From: Oxalobacteraceae bacterium
GTDB lineage: Bacteria > Pseudomonadota > Gammaproteobacteria > Burkholderiales > Burkholderiaceae_D
NCBI GenBank assembly: GCA_021299035.1
Contig: JAJTGD010000033.1
Location: 1-43,727 of the forward strand
Reading direction: 5' to 3'
Length of the DNA stretch: 43,727 nt
Below, one piece after another: positions 28,769-37,702 of the stretch. How positions within the stretch are numbered: the stretch's first letter is position 1; each line of letters starts with the position of its first letter. The translations under genes were made by a program, and so were the position numbers. A model generated the notes under the pieces. It saw only the letters and a list, made by a program, of their open reading frames with translations, was not told the DNA's origin and did no database searches.

Positions 28769-29506
28769 ATGATGGCTCGTCCACTGCTGTTTGCCCGCTC
28801 GCTCGTGTTCGCTGTGCTGATCGTGATTGCAACCGTGGTCTGGGCTATCGGCTGCTTTGGTTTCCTTTTGCTGCCTTATCGGCAGCGTTACTGGATGATC
28901 ATTCGCTGGAATGTCTTCATCAGCTACGCCGCCAAATATGTTTGTGGTATCCGCTGGCAGATCAAAGGCTTCGAGAATCTTCCGGATGCGCCGGTTATTT
29001 TGCTATCCAAGCACCAGTCGGCGTGGGAAACCATTTTCTATTGCTGGGTGATGCCACGCCCGCTAATCTTCGTCTTCAAGAAATCACTGCTGTACATACC
29101 CTTTTTTGGCTGGGGACTCGCCATGTTGCGGATGATCGCGATCGATCGTAGCCGAGGCCGTGAGGCAATGGCGCAGGTGATCGAGACCGGCAAGCGCAGG
29201 CTGAATGATGGCCAGTGGGTCATCATGTTCCCCGAGGGGACGCGCACACCCGTTGGGAGTCAGGGAAAGTACAAGAACGGTGGTGCGATTCTGGCGATTG
29301 GTACCGATACGCCGGTCGTCCCGATCGCCGTCAATTCAGGTGATTGCTGGCCGCGCAATGCCTTCATCAAAAAACCGGGTACCATCATCGTATCGATTGG
29401 CGAACCTATCTCACCCCAAGGCTTGACCGCGAGTCAGTTGATGGAAAAGGTCGAACATTGGATAGAATCCGAGATGCGCGTTATTACTCCCGGGGCTTAC
29501 GCGTAG
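28769..29506 (+). CDS. plsC: 1-acyl-sn-glycerol-3-phosphate acyltransferase
   Basis: Makes phosphatidic acid from lysophosphatidic acid. The protein has 245 residues. Seen: an N-terminal hydrophobic anchor, block I SKHQSAWETIF (His82; Glu87 in place of the usual Asp), FKKSLLYIPFFGWGL, block III FPEGTRTPVG and block IV VPIAVNSGDCW. The HX4E form of block I occurs in betaproteobacterial PlsC as I recall. The gene lies between gmhB and the YgjP-like gene, as in other Burkholderiales. Confidence 0.95.
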   Translation: MMARPLLFARSLVFAVLIVIATVVWAIGCFGFLLLPYRQRYWMIIRWNVFISYAAKYVCGIRWQIKGFENLPDAPVILLSKHQSAWETIFYCWVMPRPLIFVFKKSLLYIPFFGWGLAMLRMIAIDRSRGREAMAQVIETGKRRLNDGQWVIMFPEGTRTPVGSQGKYKNGGAILAIGTDTPVVPIAVNSGDCWPRNAFIKKPGTIIVSIGEPISPQGLTASQLMEKVEHWIESEMRVITPGAYA

Positions 29507-29529
29507 TTGATACGCTGCTTATATTGCTG

Positions 29530-30384
29530 ATGCCACTGACCAAACTACTCAGAAAGCGGATTCCTGATCCGAATCAGCTCTCGCTGGATGATCTGTTCAG
29601 CGATACGCACCCGTCACCTGCTGTGGCTTCCACGGTACCCGATACACCAATTCCGCCCGGTCATCGACGTCTGCGCCTCGATACCCTGAACCTTGATTAC
29701 CGGCTGCTACGTTCGAAGCGTAAGACCATTGGATTTCTGATTGATGATGATGGCTTGCGTGTCAGCGCGCCGCGTTGGATCACGATGAACGAGATAGAAG
29801 CAGCGATCGCCAGCAAGCAGCAATGGATTTTCCGGAAAATGAATGAGCAGCGGGAGCGTTCGGTTCGACGCTTGCAGCCCGCGATGGTGTGGTGCGATGG
29901 CGCCACCCTGCCTTATCTTGGTACCGACATCACATTGCGTATCGCTGATTCAGGCAACCTCGGGGGTGCTTTTTTTAATGCCGAAACACGCGAGCTGCAT
30001 CTGAGCTTGCCGAGCCCCGCCAGTGAACAGCAACTGAAAGATCGCGTACAAGGCTGGCTGCAGAGCGAGGCAAAACGGGTATTTGCGGAACGACTGACAC
30101 TGTATGCCGAGAAACTCGGTGTCAGCTACAAGAACTTTGCGCTATCGTCGGCATCAACGCAATGGGGATCGTGTACCGCAGACGGCAGGATTCGCCTGAA
30201 CTGGCGTTTAATGCATTTTGCGCTGCCCAATATTGATTATGTGGTCACCCATGAGCTATCTCATCTACGCGAGATGAATCACGGCCCACAGTTCTGGGCG
30301 ACTGTGCAATCGGTTTTTCCGGAATTCGAGCAGGCGCGCAAGGCACTTCGCGATCATGAGCCTTCGCTGTTACCGAAATTCTGA
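29530..30384 (+). CDS. YgjP/M48-type metal-dependent hydrolase (DUF45)
   Basis: A 284-residue protein of the YgjP-like family of zinc metallohydrolases; the physiological substrate is uncertain. Seen: an N-terminal disordered Pro/Asp-rich stretch, RSKRKTIGFLIDDDGLRVSA, a helical insert, the SSASTQWGSCTADGRIRLNW motif, and the zinc site VTHELSHLREMNHGPQFW (HExxH plus downstream His). I chose ATG 29530, 23 bp after plsC; the open frame from 29344 overlaps plsC. Confidence 0.9.
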   Translation: MPLTKLLRKRIPDPNQLSLDDLFSDTHPSPAVASTVPDTPIPPGHRRLRLDTLNLDYRLLRSKRKTIGFLIDDDGLRVSAPRWITMNEIEAAIASKQQWIFRKMNEQRERSVRRLQPAMVWCDGATLPYLGTDITLRIADSGNLGGAFFNAETRELHLSLPSPASEQQLKDRVQGWLQSEAKRVFAERLTLYAEKLGVSYKNFALSSASTQWGSCTADGRIRLNWRLMHFALPNIDYVVTHELSHLREMNHGPQFWATVQSVFPEFEQARKALRDHEPSLLPKF

Positions 30385-30468
30385 CGACCTGCGCTCGCGT
30401 TTAGCCCTCATCTCCCTACTCGCCGTTGTCAGTCACGGAATTTCCGTACTGCGCGAACTACGCACTCC

Positions 30469-31239
30469 TTACCCCTCGAGCTTCCGCGCCAGATAGACAA
30501 ATGCGTCAAGACCGATAGTCTCCGGTCTCGCTTGGGGATTAACTCCCGCTTCTATCAGCTGCGACTCGGAAAACAGACTATCTAAACTATTACGAATCAC
30601 TTTGCGACGCTGCGAAAAAGCGGTGGTCACGACCTGCTCAAGAAATCGCTGCTCGCACGCAAGTGGCTGGGCGATCGGGATCATGCGCACAATCGCCGAT
30701 TCGACTTTGGGTGGCGGGTCGAAAGCCTGCGGCGGCACCACAAACAACTGGCTCATGTGGTAGCGCCATTGCAGCATGACAGAGAGTCGGCCGTAATCAC
30801 GCCCTCCGGGCGCCGCCACCATGCGCTCAACAACTTCCTTTTGCAGCATGAAATGCTGATCTTTTACCAAGGGCGCGTACTGCGCCAAATGAAACAGTAA
30901 AGGGGTCGATATGTTGTACGGAAGGTTACCGACGATCCGGAGCTTTCGCTCATCCGTGCGCAGTTGATCGAACTCGAATTGCAAGGCATCCGCTGAGTGA
31001 ATTTTCAATGACCGATTGGCAAATGCTTTTTGCAGCAGCATGACCAAATCACGATCAAGTTCGACGACATGAAGTTCATTCAGGTGCGCAAGCAAGCGAA
31101 CCGTCATGGCGCCTTTGCCGGGTCCTATCTCGATCATGCGATCTTCCGGTGCAGGCGCGATCGCTTCAATAATCTGCTGAAGTACACCAGCGTCATGCAG
31201 GAAATTCTGTCCGAATCTTTTCTTCGGAAGATGTTTCAT
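30469..31239 (-). CDS. rsmA: 16S rRNA dimethyladenosine transferase RsmA (KsgA)
   Basis: Dimethylates two adjacent adenosines in helix 45 of 16S rRNA. The protein has 256 residues. Seen: [10 protein letters not shown], the SAM motif [15 protein letters not shown], the catalytic NLPYNIST (NLPY), [12 protein letters not shown] and the C-terminal helical domain ([16 protein letters not shown]). ATG 31239 overlaps the pdxA stop as ATGA and gives the canonical N-terminus. It is last in lptD-surA-pdxA-rsmA. Confidence 0.97.
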   Translation of the reverse strand: MKHLPKKRFGQNFLHDAGVLQQIIEAIAPAPEDRMIEIGPGKGAMTVRLLAHLNELHVVELDRDLVMLLQKAFANRSLKIHSADALQFEFDQLRTDERKLRIVGNLPYNISTPLLFHLAQYAPLVKDQHFMLQKEVVERMVAAPGGRDYGRLSVMLQWRYHMSQLFVVPPQAFDPPPKVESAIVRMIPIAQPLACEQRFLEQVVTTAFSQRRKVIRNSLDSLFSESQLIEAGVNPQARPETIGLDAFVYLARKLEG

Positions 31240-32237
31240 CGGCTCGCGCGTACCATCTGACACGCTACGCGAATCGCCTCATGCATACTCGTATGATCGG
31301 CATGACCCAAGCCCGCGGCTGCCAGATCCAGTGCAGTACCGTGATCCACCGAGGTACGAATGATTGGCAAGCCTAAGGTAATGTTGACACCATGGCCAAA
31401 GGTCGCATGCTTCAACACTGGCAAACCTTGGTCGTGATACATCGCGAGAACACAATCTGCGTCTCGCAGATATCTAGGCTGGAACAGGGTATCTGCCGGG
31501 TAAGGTCCGCTCACCTGCCATCCCAGATCACGCGCCCGTGTGATGGCAGGCGTGATCTGCTCAATTTCCTCGCGCCCTAGATACCCGCCCTCGCCGGCAT
31601 GCGGGTTAAGCCCTGTAACAAGGATCCGTGGATCAGGAATACCAAATCGACGTACAAGATCGTCATGCACGATCGTCAGCGTCGTCATCAGACCCTCTGT
31701 TGAAATAGCTGCTGGAACATCTGCCAGTGCCAAATGGGTCGTGGCCAACGCGACGCGCAGCATCCCGTCGTCGGTATCACCGGCGAGCATCATCACAACA
31801 TGGTCAGTATTCGTACGCTCGGCCAAATACTCGGTATGCCCGGTAAAGGCATGACCAGCATCATTGATGGTTCGCTTCTGCACTGGAGCGGTAACAATTG
31901 CATCTACGTCTTCCGCCACTGCAGCATCAATCGCCATGTCTAACATCTTCAACACAGCAAGCCCATTGCGCGCGTCCAATTGTCCTGGAATAGGCGCTGT
32001 GGCTAGTGGAGCGTCCAGCACGCAAAGCGTGTTTTGATGGGCCGCCAGCTCAGCGGCAGAATGAACCGTCCGCAATACCCTAGCCGGCGCGATTAGCGTT
32101 GCCAGCGCTTTGATTTGCGAAGCATCCCCGATCAGTAGACAATCAGCATCACCTACTTCAAGCACCGCACGCAGCGCAATCTCCGGGCCAATGCCTGCTG
32201 GCTCGCCACAGGTGATCGCAATTCGTGGTCGTATCAT
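31236..32237 (-). CDS. pdxA: 4-hydroxythreonine-4-phosphate dehydrogenase PdxA
   Basis: NAD-dependent enzyme of the DXP-dependent pyridoxal 5'-phosphate pathway. The protein has 333 residues. Seen: [30 protein letters not shown], the metal-binding [40 protein letters not shown] and [17 protein letters not shown]. It is separated by 15 bp from surA and overlaps rsmA. Confidence 0.97.
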   Translation of the reverse strand: MIRPRIAITCGEPAGIGPEIALRAVLEVGDADCLLIGDASQIKALATLIAPARVLRTVHSAAELAAHQNTLCVLDAPLATAPIPGQLDARNGLAVLKMLDMAIDAAVAEDVDAIVTAPVQKRTINDAGHAFTGHTEYLAERTNTDHVVMMLAGDTDDGMLRVALATTHLALADVPAAISTEGLMTTLTIVHDDLVRRFGIPDPRILVTGLNPHAGEGGYLGREEIEQITPAITRARDLGWQVSGPYPADTLFQPRYLRDADCVLAMYHDQGLPVLKHATFGHGVNITLGLPIIRTSVDHGTALDLAAAGLGHADHTSMHEAIRVACQMVRASR

Positions 32238-32252
32238 TGCCGTACGGCTGGA

Positions 32253-33521
32253 CTAGCGCGCCGTGTCATCCAATCGGTATTCGACATAAGCGCGGTCGCG
32301 CAATTGCCGAAGCCAATCTTCATACGCTTCTTCGAGTTTCTGCTCGCGTAAAGCACTCACCTCTCCTGGCTTGAGTGCATTCATGGCGCGCTCGAAGTCG
32401 GGTACGGTATCTCCTGGGTATATCCAGCCAAGTTCACCGCCCTTGCTTGCAGAGCCATCGTTCGAGTAGAGCCGTGCCAAGTCTTCAAACTTTGCGGCAT
32501 CATTATCTAGACGAGCCTTCAACTCAAGCAGCTTACGCCGCGCCTCGGGTGCAGAAACGATCTGGTTCACTTTGATAAGGATGTGACGCACCCTAGTTTG
32601 CTGCACAGTGTTTGAGGCTGCCAATTTAGCTGCGCCCAAGGCACGGCGACCAACCAGCTTCAGTATATGAAACCCATTGGCGCTGCGCACCAATGGCGCT
32701 ACCTCACCCTCCGCGAGCTTCTCCGTCGCTTCAACGAATAACTGTGGCAATCGCGACGGGCTACGCCATCCTAGATCGCCGCCCGACAAGGCATCTCCAG
32801 CATCCGAGAAACTAACAGCGACTTTTGCAAAGTCGCCACCCGACTTGAGCTGTTCTATCGCTTGTTCCGCACGTTTCTTGCGATCTGCAATCTGCTGCGC
32901 GGAAGCATTCTCGGGAATGCGCACGAGTATCTGTGCAATATTGATCTCTTGTTGAGCGTCGGTACTAGTTGTTGCTGAAGAGGCCAGAAAGCTATCGATT
33001 TCGGATTCTGTAATCTGCAATTTGTTGTCGACCTCACGCTCACGCAGACGCTGCAGGGTAATCTCTTCGCGAACCTCTTCCCGAAAGCGCGCAAACGAGA
33101 CGCCATCACGCTCAAGCTGGTCACGCAGGTTTTGTACCGGAATACCGTTTTGCTCGGCAATACGGGCAATCGCACGATCCAATGCCAGATCATCGACTCG
33201 GATACCAAATTCACGCGCTTGTTGAATTTGGGCACGGTTCAGAATCATGCGCTCAATCACCTGCTTGCGGAGTAACTCGCGTGGTGGTAGTTGCATCTTC
33301 TGCCGAGACATGCGCTGCTCGATCGACTTTATTCTTTCGTTCAACTCCTTCAGCGTGATCACATCGGTATTGACAACGGCAACGATGGTATCCACCAGCT
33401 CGGGTTGGCGGGAGGAGGCACTTTTATCCTGCGCCTGGACAGAGGGCGAACCACTAAGCGCGATTGCCAGGGTAGCGATAAAGCAAGTTTTGATCGGGAC
33501 AATCGAATTAATTTTTTGCAT
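32253..33521 (-). CDS. surA: Periplasmic chaperone SurA, second PPIase domain truncated
   Basis: Periplasmic chaperone for outer-membrane proteins such as LptD. The protein has 422 residues. Seen: a signal peptide (to about SVQAQ); the SurA N-terminal chaperone domain (VDTIVAVVNTDVITLKELNE); a first parvulin domain (INIAQILVRIPENAS to NGFHILKLVGRR); and a second one (TRVRHILIKVNQIVSAPEAR, GGELGWIYPGDTVPDFERAM). The second domain stops abruptly: LKPGEVS (about residue 388) joins ALREQKLEEAYEDWLRQLRD. The usual final strand (FGWHLIQVLERR and the linking helix, about 33 residues) is missing in frame. The C-terminal helix is intact. I chose ATG 33521 (MQKINSI) over 33563. It is the gene downstream of lptD. 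Confidence 0.93.
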   Translation of the reverse strand: MQKINSIVPIKTCFIATLAIALSGSPSVQAQDKSASSRQPELVDTIVAVVNTDVITLKELNERIKSIEQRMSRQKMQLPPRELLRKQVIERMILNRAQIQQAREFGIRVDDLALDRAIARIAEQNGIPVQNLRDQLERDGVSFARFREEVREEITLQRLREREVDNKLQITESEIDSFLASSATTSTDAQQEINIAQILVRIPENASAQQIADRKKRAEQAIEQLKSGGDFAKVAVSFSDAGDALSGGDLGWRSPSRLPQLFVEATEKLAEGEVAPLVRSANGFHILKLVGRRALGAAKLAASNTVQQTRVRHILIKVNQIVSAPEARRKLLELKARLDNDAAKFEDLARLYSNDGSASKGGELGWIYPGDTVPDFERAMNALKPGEVSALREQKLEEAYEDWLRQLRDRAYVEYRLDDTAR

Positions 33522-33587
33522 AGTGGTTAAGTAAAAATTTGAAACGCTGGATTCAACCAGCACTCTGGTTCGGTCTCTGCAAATGTC

Positions 33588-35846
33588 CTATTGCATCTGC
33601 ATCGAACCCTGACTGTGTGACTGATAGCCAGGAATATTCATACGCAAAGCCCGCATCGGGTTAGTTCCTAATGACGATAAGCCATTGAATTCGAGTTGAG
33701 CAAAAATAGTCGTATTCGTTACTCCCACCGCGGTCGGTATGAATTGCCCGACCATACGAAACGCCCAGCAATCTGCTTGATGCTCGAAGCCCAACAGCGA
33801 CTGACCAATCCGTTTTTCATCCAGCAAGTAGTTGATACGGCCCACCCCCGACCAGCGCGCTGAAATTGGCCACTGGGTAGACAAATCAACCAACTCATAT
33901 TTAGTGTTCGGGATATCTGCCAAATTACGCGAGTCACGACGGTACTGCATATTCACTACTTTGAAGGGCTCTGGCTGCCAGTAGACACCCAAATTCACTC
34001 GATTTATCTCTGCCCGGTCCTGGTTGTACTGGAAATTCGCGTCGACTCGCGTTTCCCGGGTCACGCGGCCACTACCCAACACCATGACATCAGATTTCTC
34101 CTCCGTGTTGATGGCAAGATCATTGCCGAGCCCCACTCTTGATGGCTTTACATTAAGCCGCTGAGCAACCGCCATCCTCAGGCGCTCCGCGCCATCTACC
34201 TCAAGGTAACGAGAAATTATTGCAAGTGTTACCTGATTAGCATCCGAGATCCGATCGTTCCCAATAAACCGATTTTCCCGAAACATCATGCCGTAACTGA
34301 GGTCGGCAATAGTCGAATCAAAATTCGGGTAGAGACCGCCGTTCTGTGCCACGTAGGGCGTGTAAACATAGAACATCCGTGGCTCCAGAGTTTGAGAGGC
34401 ATCCCTGCCGAAGAAACGCGTCTCTCGCTCAAACACAAGCCCGGAATCCAAAGACATCGTAGGAACCAGTCGACTGGGAGCGGTCATGGCCGGATTGCTG
34501 ATCTGGCTCAAGTTATACAAGGTCCCATGCGCGGAGATGCTGGGACGAATAAAGAAGCCCGAGCTCTGCAACATGTTGTAAGTCAAACGCGGATTGACAA
34601 TCAGGCGATCACCTTGCACTTCAGTCGCGTGTACGAACTTCGTGTACTGGGATGGTATGCTTAGCGCAAAACCGCTATCGCTATAGTCCGAGTAGTTGAG
34701 GTTGATCTGGGGTAGACGGGCATATGGTTCGCGAATCCGCGCATTTGGATCTTGTAGTACCTGAAAATCTGCGAGTTGAAATGTACCGCTCCAGGGGCCA
34801 CCCGGGCTATAGCTCAGCGTCGCTGTTTGGTTCAATAGTCGACGGTTCACCCCCGGACGATCAAACACATGGCTGAGCGGGAAATCTCTCGAGTAATTGT
34901 CGTCTGAAGCTCGGCCGTAATCCAGCGCGAGACCCAGGCCCTGCGCGAGCGTGTGGTTATGACGCGTCCTGAGCGCATAACGCCTCAGGCCATCGTACTC
35001 GGCATCATTCATGAACTCGAATCGCGTCTCGCCCGCGAACTCTCTTTCCAGATAACGTGCATCCGCACCCAGCATGAGACCGCGGTTCGAAAAATACCGC
35101 GGGAAAAACGTCAAGTCCCGGTTCGGGGCGATGTTCCAGAAATAGGGGGTGGTAATCTGAAGACCTGTGGTGGTGGAAGTCGTCATGGTGGGGGCAAGAA
35201 AACCCGATTTCCTGCCATCGTCCAGAGGAAATGAAACGCTTGGTGCGCCCATCACAGGCACACCCTTGAATACCAGCACAGCATTACGCGCCTCGCCTAT
35301 CGCTGCCCCCTCATCCAAGGTCAAACGGCCTGTCTTCAAGTACCAATCCGGGTCGGGGCCATTACAGGTGGTGTAGACACCATTGACCACAGTGGCAACG
35401 TCTTCAGAATCAAAACTGATCTTCTCGGCGTGACCCTGCGCATTACGTCTAAGCAGCCGGTACACCACACTATTCATGTACCCGACACCGGTATCAAGTT
35501 TCAGTTTTAGCACTTCGCCATTGAATCGATCACCGCCCCGCATTACCTGCACGTTTCCATTGGCCTCGATACGATCATCGACGATATCGTAATAAATCTC
35601 GTCTGCATTCACGGTGGTTGAGCCACGCGTTATCTCGACCTCATTTTGGATACGGATCTCGTGGTCTGGTCGTCCGGACAGACGCCGACCCTCGACGATG
35701 GTGGAGGCTTCCTCCTGCTTAAACCGGTCAGCGACTGCAGGTTGCTGCGCCATGACCATGGTCGAAAACAATCCCCAGGCCACCGTCAGGCATAGAACTT
35801 TGCGGGCAAAAGTCCGGGCTAGCGCGCGGGAAAATCTCCAAGCCAT
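33588..35846 (-). CDS. lptD: LPS-assembly protein LptD
   Basis: Outer-membrane barrel that, with LptE, inserts LPS into the outer leaflet. The protein has 752 residues. Seen: a signal peptide ending near MVMAQQ; a periplasmic OstA/LptA-like domain (residues about 62-150, ITRGSTTVNADEIYYDIVDD); the motif VYTTCNGPDPDWYLKTG; and a 26-strand-type barrel with NIAPNRDLTFFPRY and the C-terminal QADCWAFRMVGQF. Apart from the signal, only two cysteines remain (Cys161 and Cys693), fitting the single essential inter-domain disulfide rather than the four of E. coli. It heads lptD-surA-pdxA-rsmA. Confidence 0.97.
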   Translation of the reverse strand: MAWRFSRALARTFARKVLCLTVAWGLFSTMVMAQQPAVADRFKQEEASTIVEGRRLSGRPDHEIRIQNEVEITRGSTTVNADEIYYDIVDDRIEANGNVQVMRGGDRFNGEVLKLKLDTGVGYMNSVVYRLLRRNAQGHAEKISFDSEDVATVVNGVYTTCNGPDPDWYLKTGRLTLDEGAAIGEARNAVLVFKGVPVMGAPSVSFPLDDGRKSGFLAPTMTTSTTTGLQITTPYFWNIAPNRDLTFFPRYFSNRGLMLGADARYLEREFAGETRFEFMNDAEYDGLRRYALRTRHNHTLAQGLGLALDYGRASDDNYSRDFPLSHVFDRPGVNRRLLNQTATLSYSPGGPWSGTFQLADFQVLQDPNARIREPYARLPQINLNYSDYSDSGFALSIPSQYTKFVHATEVQGDRLIVNPRLTYNMLQSSGFFIRPSISAHGTLYNLSQISNPAMTAPSRLVPTMSLDSGLVFERETRFFGRDASQTLEPRMFYVYTPYVAQNGGLYPNFDSTIADLSYGMMFRENRFIGNDRISDANQVTLAIISRYLEVDGAERLRMAVAQRLNVKPSRVGLGNDLAINTEEKSDVMVLGSGRVTRETRVDANFQYNQDRAEINRVNLGVYWQPEPFKVVNMQYRRDSRNLADIPNTKYELVDLSTQWPISARWSGVGRINYLLDEKRIGQSLLGFEHQADCWAFRMVGQFIPTAVGVTNTTIFAQLEFNGLSSLGTNPMRALRMNIPGYQSHSQGSMQMQ

Positions 35847-35897
35847 GAAAAATGCACACTCTGCGGGGACGCGCCTCGTACGACAGGCGAATCCCTT

Positions 35898-35925
35898 ATT
35901 ATATGGGATCTCACTGGCTGCCCAA
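35898..35925 (-). promoter_or_regulatory. Promoter of the lptD-surA-pdxA-rsmA operon
   Basis: The minus strand has -35 TTGGGC (35920-35925), a 16-bp spacer and a perfect -10 TATAAT (35898-35903). The predicted start near 35891 leaves a leader of about 45 nt. The amgK gene diverges from the same 115-bp gap and has an AT-rich TATATA near 35940. Confidence 0.6.
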
Positions 35926-35961
35926 GCTCCTTGAGCCGCTATATATCCCTATTCCTCCCCT

Positions 35962-36987
35962 ATGAGCACCCCCGTAAATAACGAACTCCGCCTGTCGCAA
36001 CTGACCGACTGGCTTGCCAAACTTGAAGCACCCAAAACTCTGCCTGCCAGCCTGCGTCCGGCCTCCTCGGATGCCAGCTTTCGGCGCTATTTTCGGGTCG
36101 ATACCACCGATGGCAGCACCCTAATCGTGATGGATGCGCCGCCACCACAAGAGGATGTGCGTCCTTTCGTTCAAGTTGCGGCATTATTTGCGACGACCGG
36201 GGTGACGGTGCCCACCATTCTGGCCAGCGATATTGAACGAGGCTTCCTGCTATTGACAGATCTTGGCAACACCACCTATCTCACCCAGCTAAACGCAGAT
36301 ACCGCGCACAAACTCTACCTGGATGCCATCGAGGCGCTGGTACAGCTTCAAGTGCACAGCGCGCCCGGCCAATTGCCCGAGTACGATCGCGAGCTATTGC
36401 AACGCGAGCTCATGCTGTTCCCTGATTGGTACTTAAGCAAGCATAGGAACGCAGTACTGGATGACAAGCAGCGTACAGATCTCACCCGTGTGTTTGATAC
36501 GCTGCTCGCCAATAATCTCTCGCAAGCGCAGGTGTTCGTCCATCGCGACTATCACTCACGCAACCTGATGGTGCTGCACACCGGTAATCCGGGCATACTG
36601 GATTTTCAAGATGCGGTGTACGGGCCGATCACTTACGATCTGGTCTCACTCTTGCGCGATGCCTACATCGAATGGGATGAAGAGATGGTGCTCGACTGGG
36701 CGGTTCGCTACTGGGAATTGGCACGTCGTGCCGGTCTTCCTGTCGCTGCTGATATCGATACGTTTTACCGTGACTTCGAGTTCATGGGGCTGCAGCGCCA
36801 CCTGAAAGTACTCGGTATTTTTGCGCGCCTCTATCACCGCGACGGCAAAGATGGCTATCTCAATGACATACCGCTGGTCATGCAATACGTCCGCAAAACT
36901 GCTTATCGCTACAAAGAGTTCTCGCCGTTGATAAGACTACTTGATAGGCTGGAAGAAAAACAAACAGGCATTGGCTACACCTTCTGA
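35962..36987 (+). CDS. amgK: N-acetylmuramate/N-acetylglucosamine kinase AmgK
   Basis: Anomeric sugar kinase that phosphorylates MurNAc/GlcNAc at C1 in the cell-wall recycling bypass known from Pseudomonas. The protein has 341 residues with the aminoglycoside-phosphotransferase fold. Seen: SSDASFRRYFRV, the nucleotide loop region LIVMDAPPPQED, the catalytic loop VFVHRDYHSRNLMV, and the metal-binding GILDFQDAVYGPITYDLVSL. It is followed at once by murU, its pathway partner, which supports the specific assignment. Confidence 0.93.
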   Translation: MSTPVNNELRLSQLTDWLAKLEAPKTLPASLRPASSDASFRRYFRVDTTDGSTLIVMDAPPPQEDVRPFVQVAALFATTGVTVPTILASDIERGFLLLTDLGNTTYLTQLNADTAHKLYLDAIEALVQLQVHSAPGQLPEYDRELLQRELMLFPDWYLSKHRNAVLDDKQRTDLTRVFDTLLANNLSQAQVFVHRDYHSRNLMVLHTGNPGILDFQDAVYGPITYDLVSLLRDAYIEWDEEMVLDWAVRYWELARRAGLPVAADIDTFYRDFEFMGLQRHLKVLGIFARLYHRDGKDGYLNDIPLVMQYVRKTAYRYKEFSPLIRLLDRLEEKQTGIGYTF

Positions 36988-36988
36988 C

Positions 36989-37702
36989 ATGAAGGCCATG
37001 ATCTTCGCTGCAGGTCGTGGTGAGCGTATGCGGCCGCTGACCGACACCTGTCCCAAGCCCTTGCTGACCGTGCGTGGTCGGCCGCTAATTGTCTGGCATA
37101 TCCTGAACCTGGTTCGAGCCGGCCTGACCGAGATCGTGATTAATCACGCATACCTTGGTCATATGATTGAAGAGACGCTGGGTGATGGTAGTCGATACGG
37201 GGCAACACTGATTTACTCCGCCGAGGGAACCGCGCTGGAAACCGCAGGGGGTATTGCCAAGGCGCGCCATCTGCTTGGCGATTCGCCCTTCCTTGCAGTC
37301 GCGGGCGATATCTATTGTCCGCATTTCGATTTCAGCAAGGTGAAAGATGTGCTCGAGGAATCAGATCCGTGGGGCAAGCCTTATCCAGTAGGCGAGCGTG
37401 ACTTGGCGTGGCTCTATTTGGTGAAGAATCCTGCGCATCATCCGGAAGGAGATTTTGCTTTGGCGAACTTCTCTATCAGCAATCACGGCGAGCCACGCTA
37501 TACCTTCTCCGGCATTGGCGTCTATCGCCCGGAACTGTTTGACACCGTGACAGCGGGCGAAAGTGCAAAACTCGCCCCGATCCTGCGCGAATTCGCCGAC
37601 AAGGGCAAAATCGGGGGCGAGGTCTACCGCGGCGACTGGACCGATGTCGGCACGATAGAGCGTCTCGAACAATTAAATGCACCCTTGAGAACCGGATCAT
37701 GA
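36989..37702 (+). CDS. murU: N-acetylmuramate alpha-1-phosphate uridylyltransferase MurU
   Basis: Nucleotidyltransferase that makes UDP-MurNAc from MurNAc-1-phosphate, bypassing de novo MurA/MurB steps and thereby lowering fosfomycin sensitivity in organisms studied. The protein has 237 residues. Seen: the signature MIFAAGRGERMRPLTDTCPK, FLAVAGDIYCPHFDF (metal Asp), and YRGDWTDVGTIERL. I chose ATG 36989, one base after the amgK stop; the longer open frame starts inside amgK. It overlaps pepP as ATGA. Confidence 0.94.
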   Translation: MKAMIFAAGRGERMRPLTDTCPKPLLTVRGRPLIVWHILNLVRAGLTEIVINHAYLGHMIEETLGDGSRYGATLIYSAEGTALETAGGIAKARHLLGDSPFLAVAGDIYCPHFDFSKVKDVLEESDPWGKPYPVGERDLAWLYLVKNPAHHPEGDFALANFSISNHGEPRYTFSGIGVYRPELFDTVTAGESAKLAPILREFADKGKIGGEVYRGDWTDVGTIERLEQLNAPLRTGS

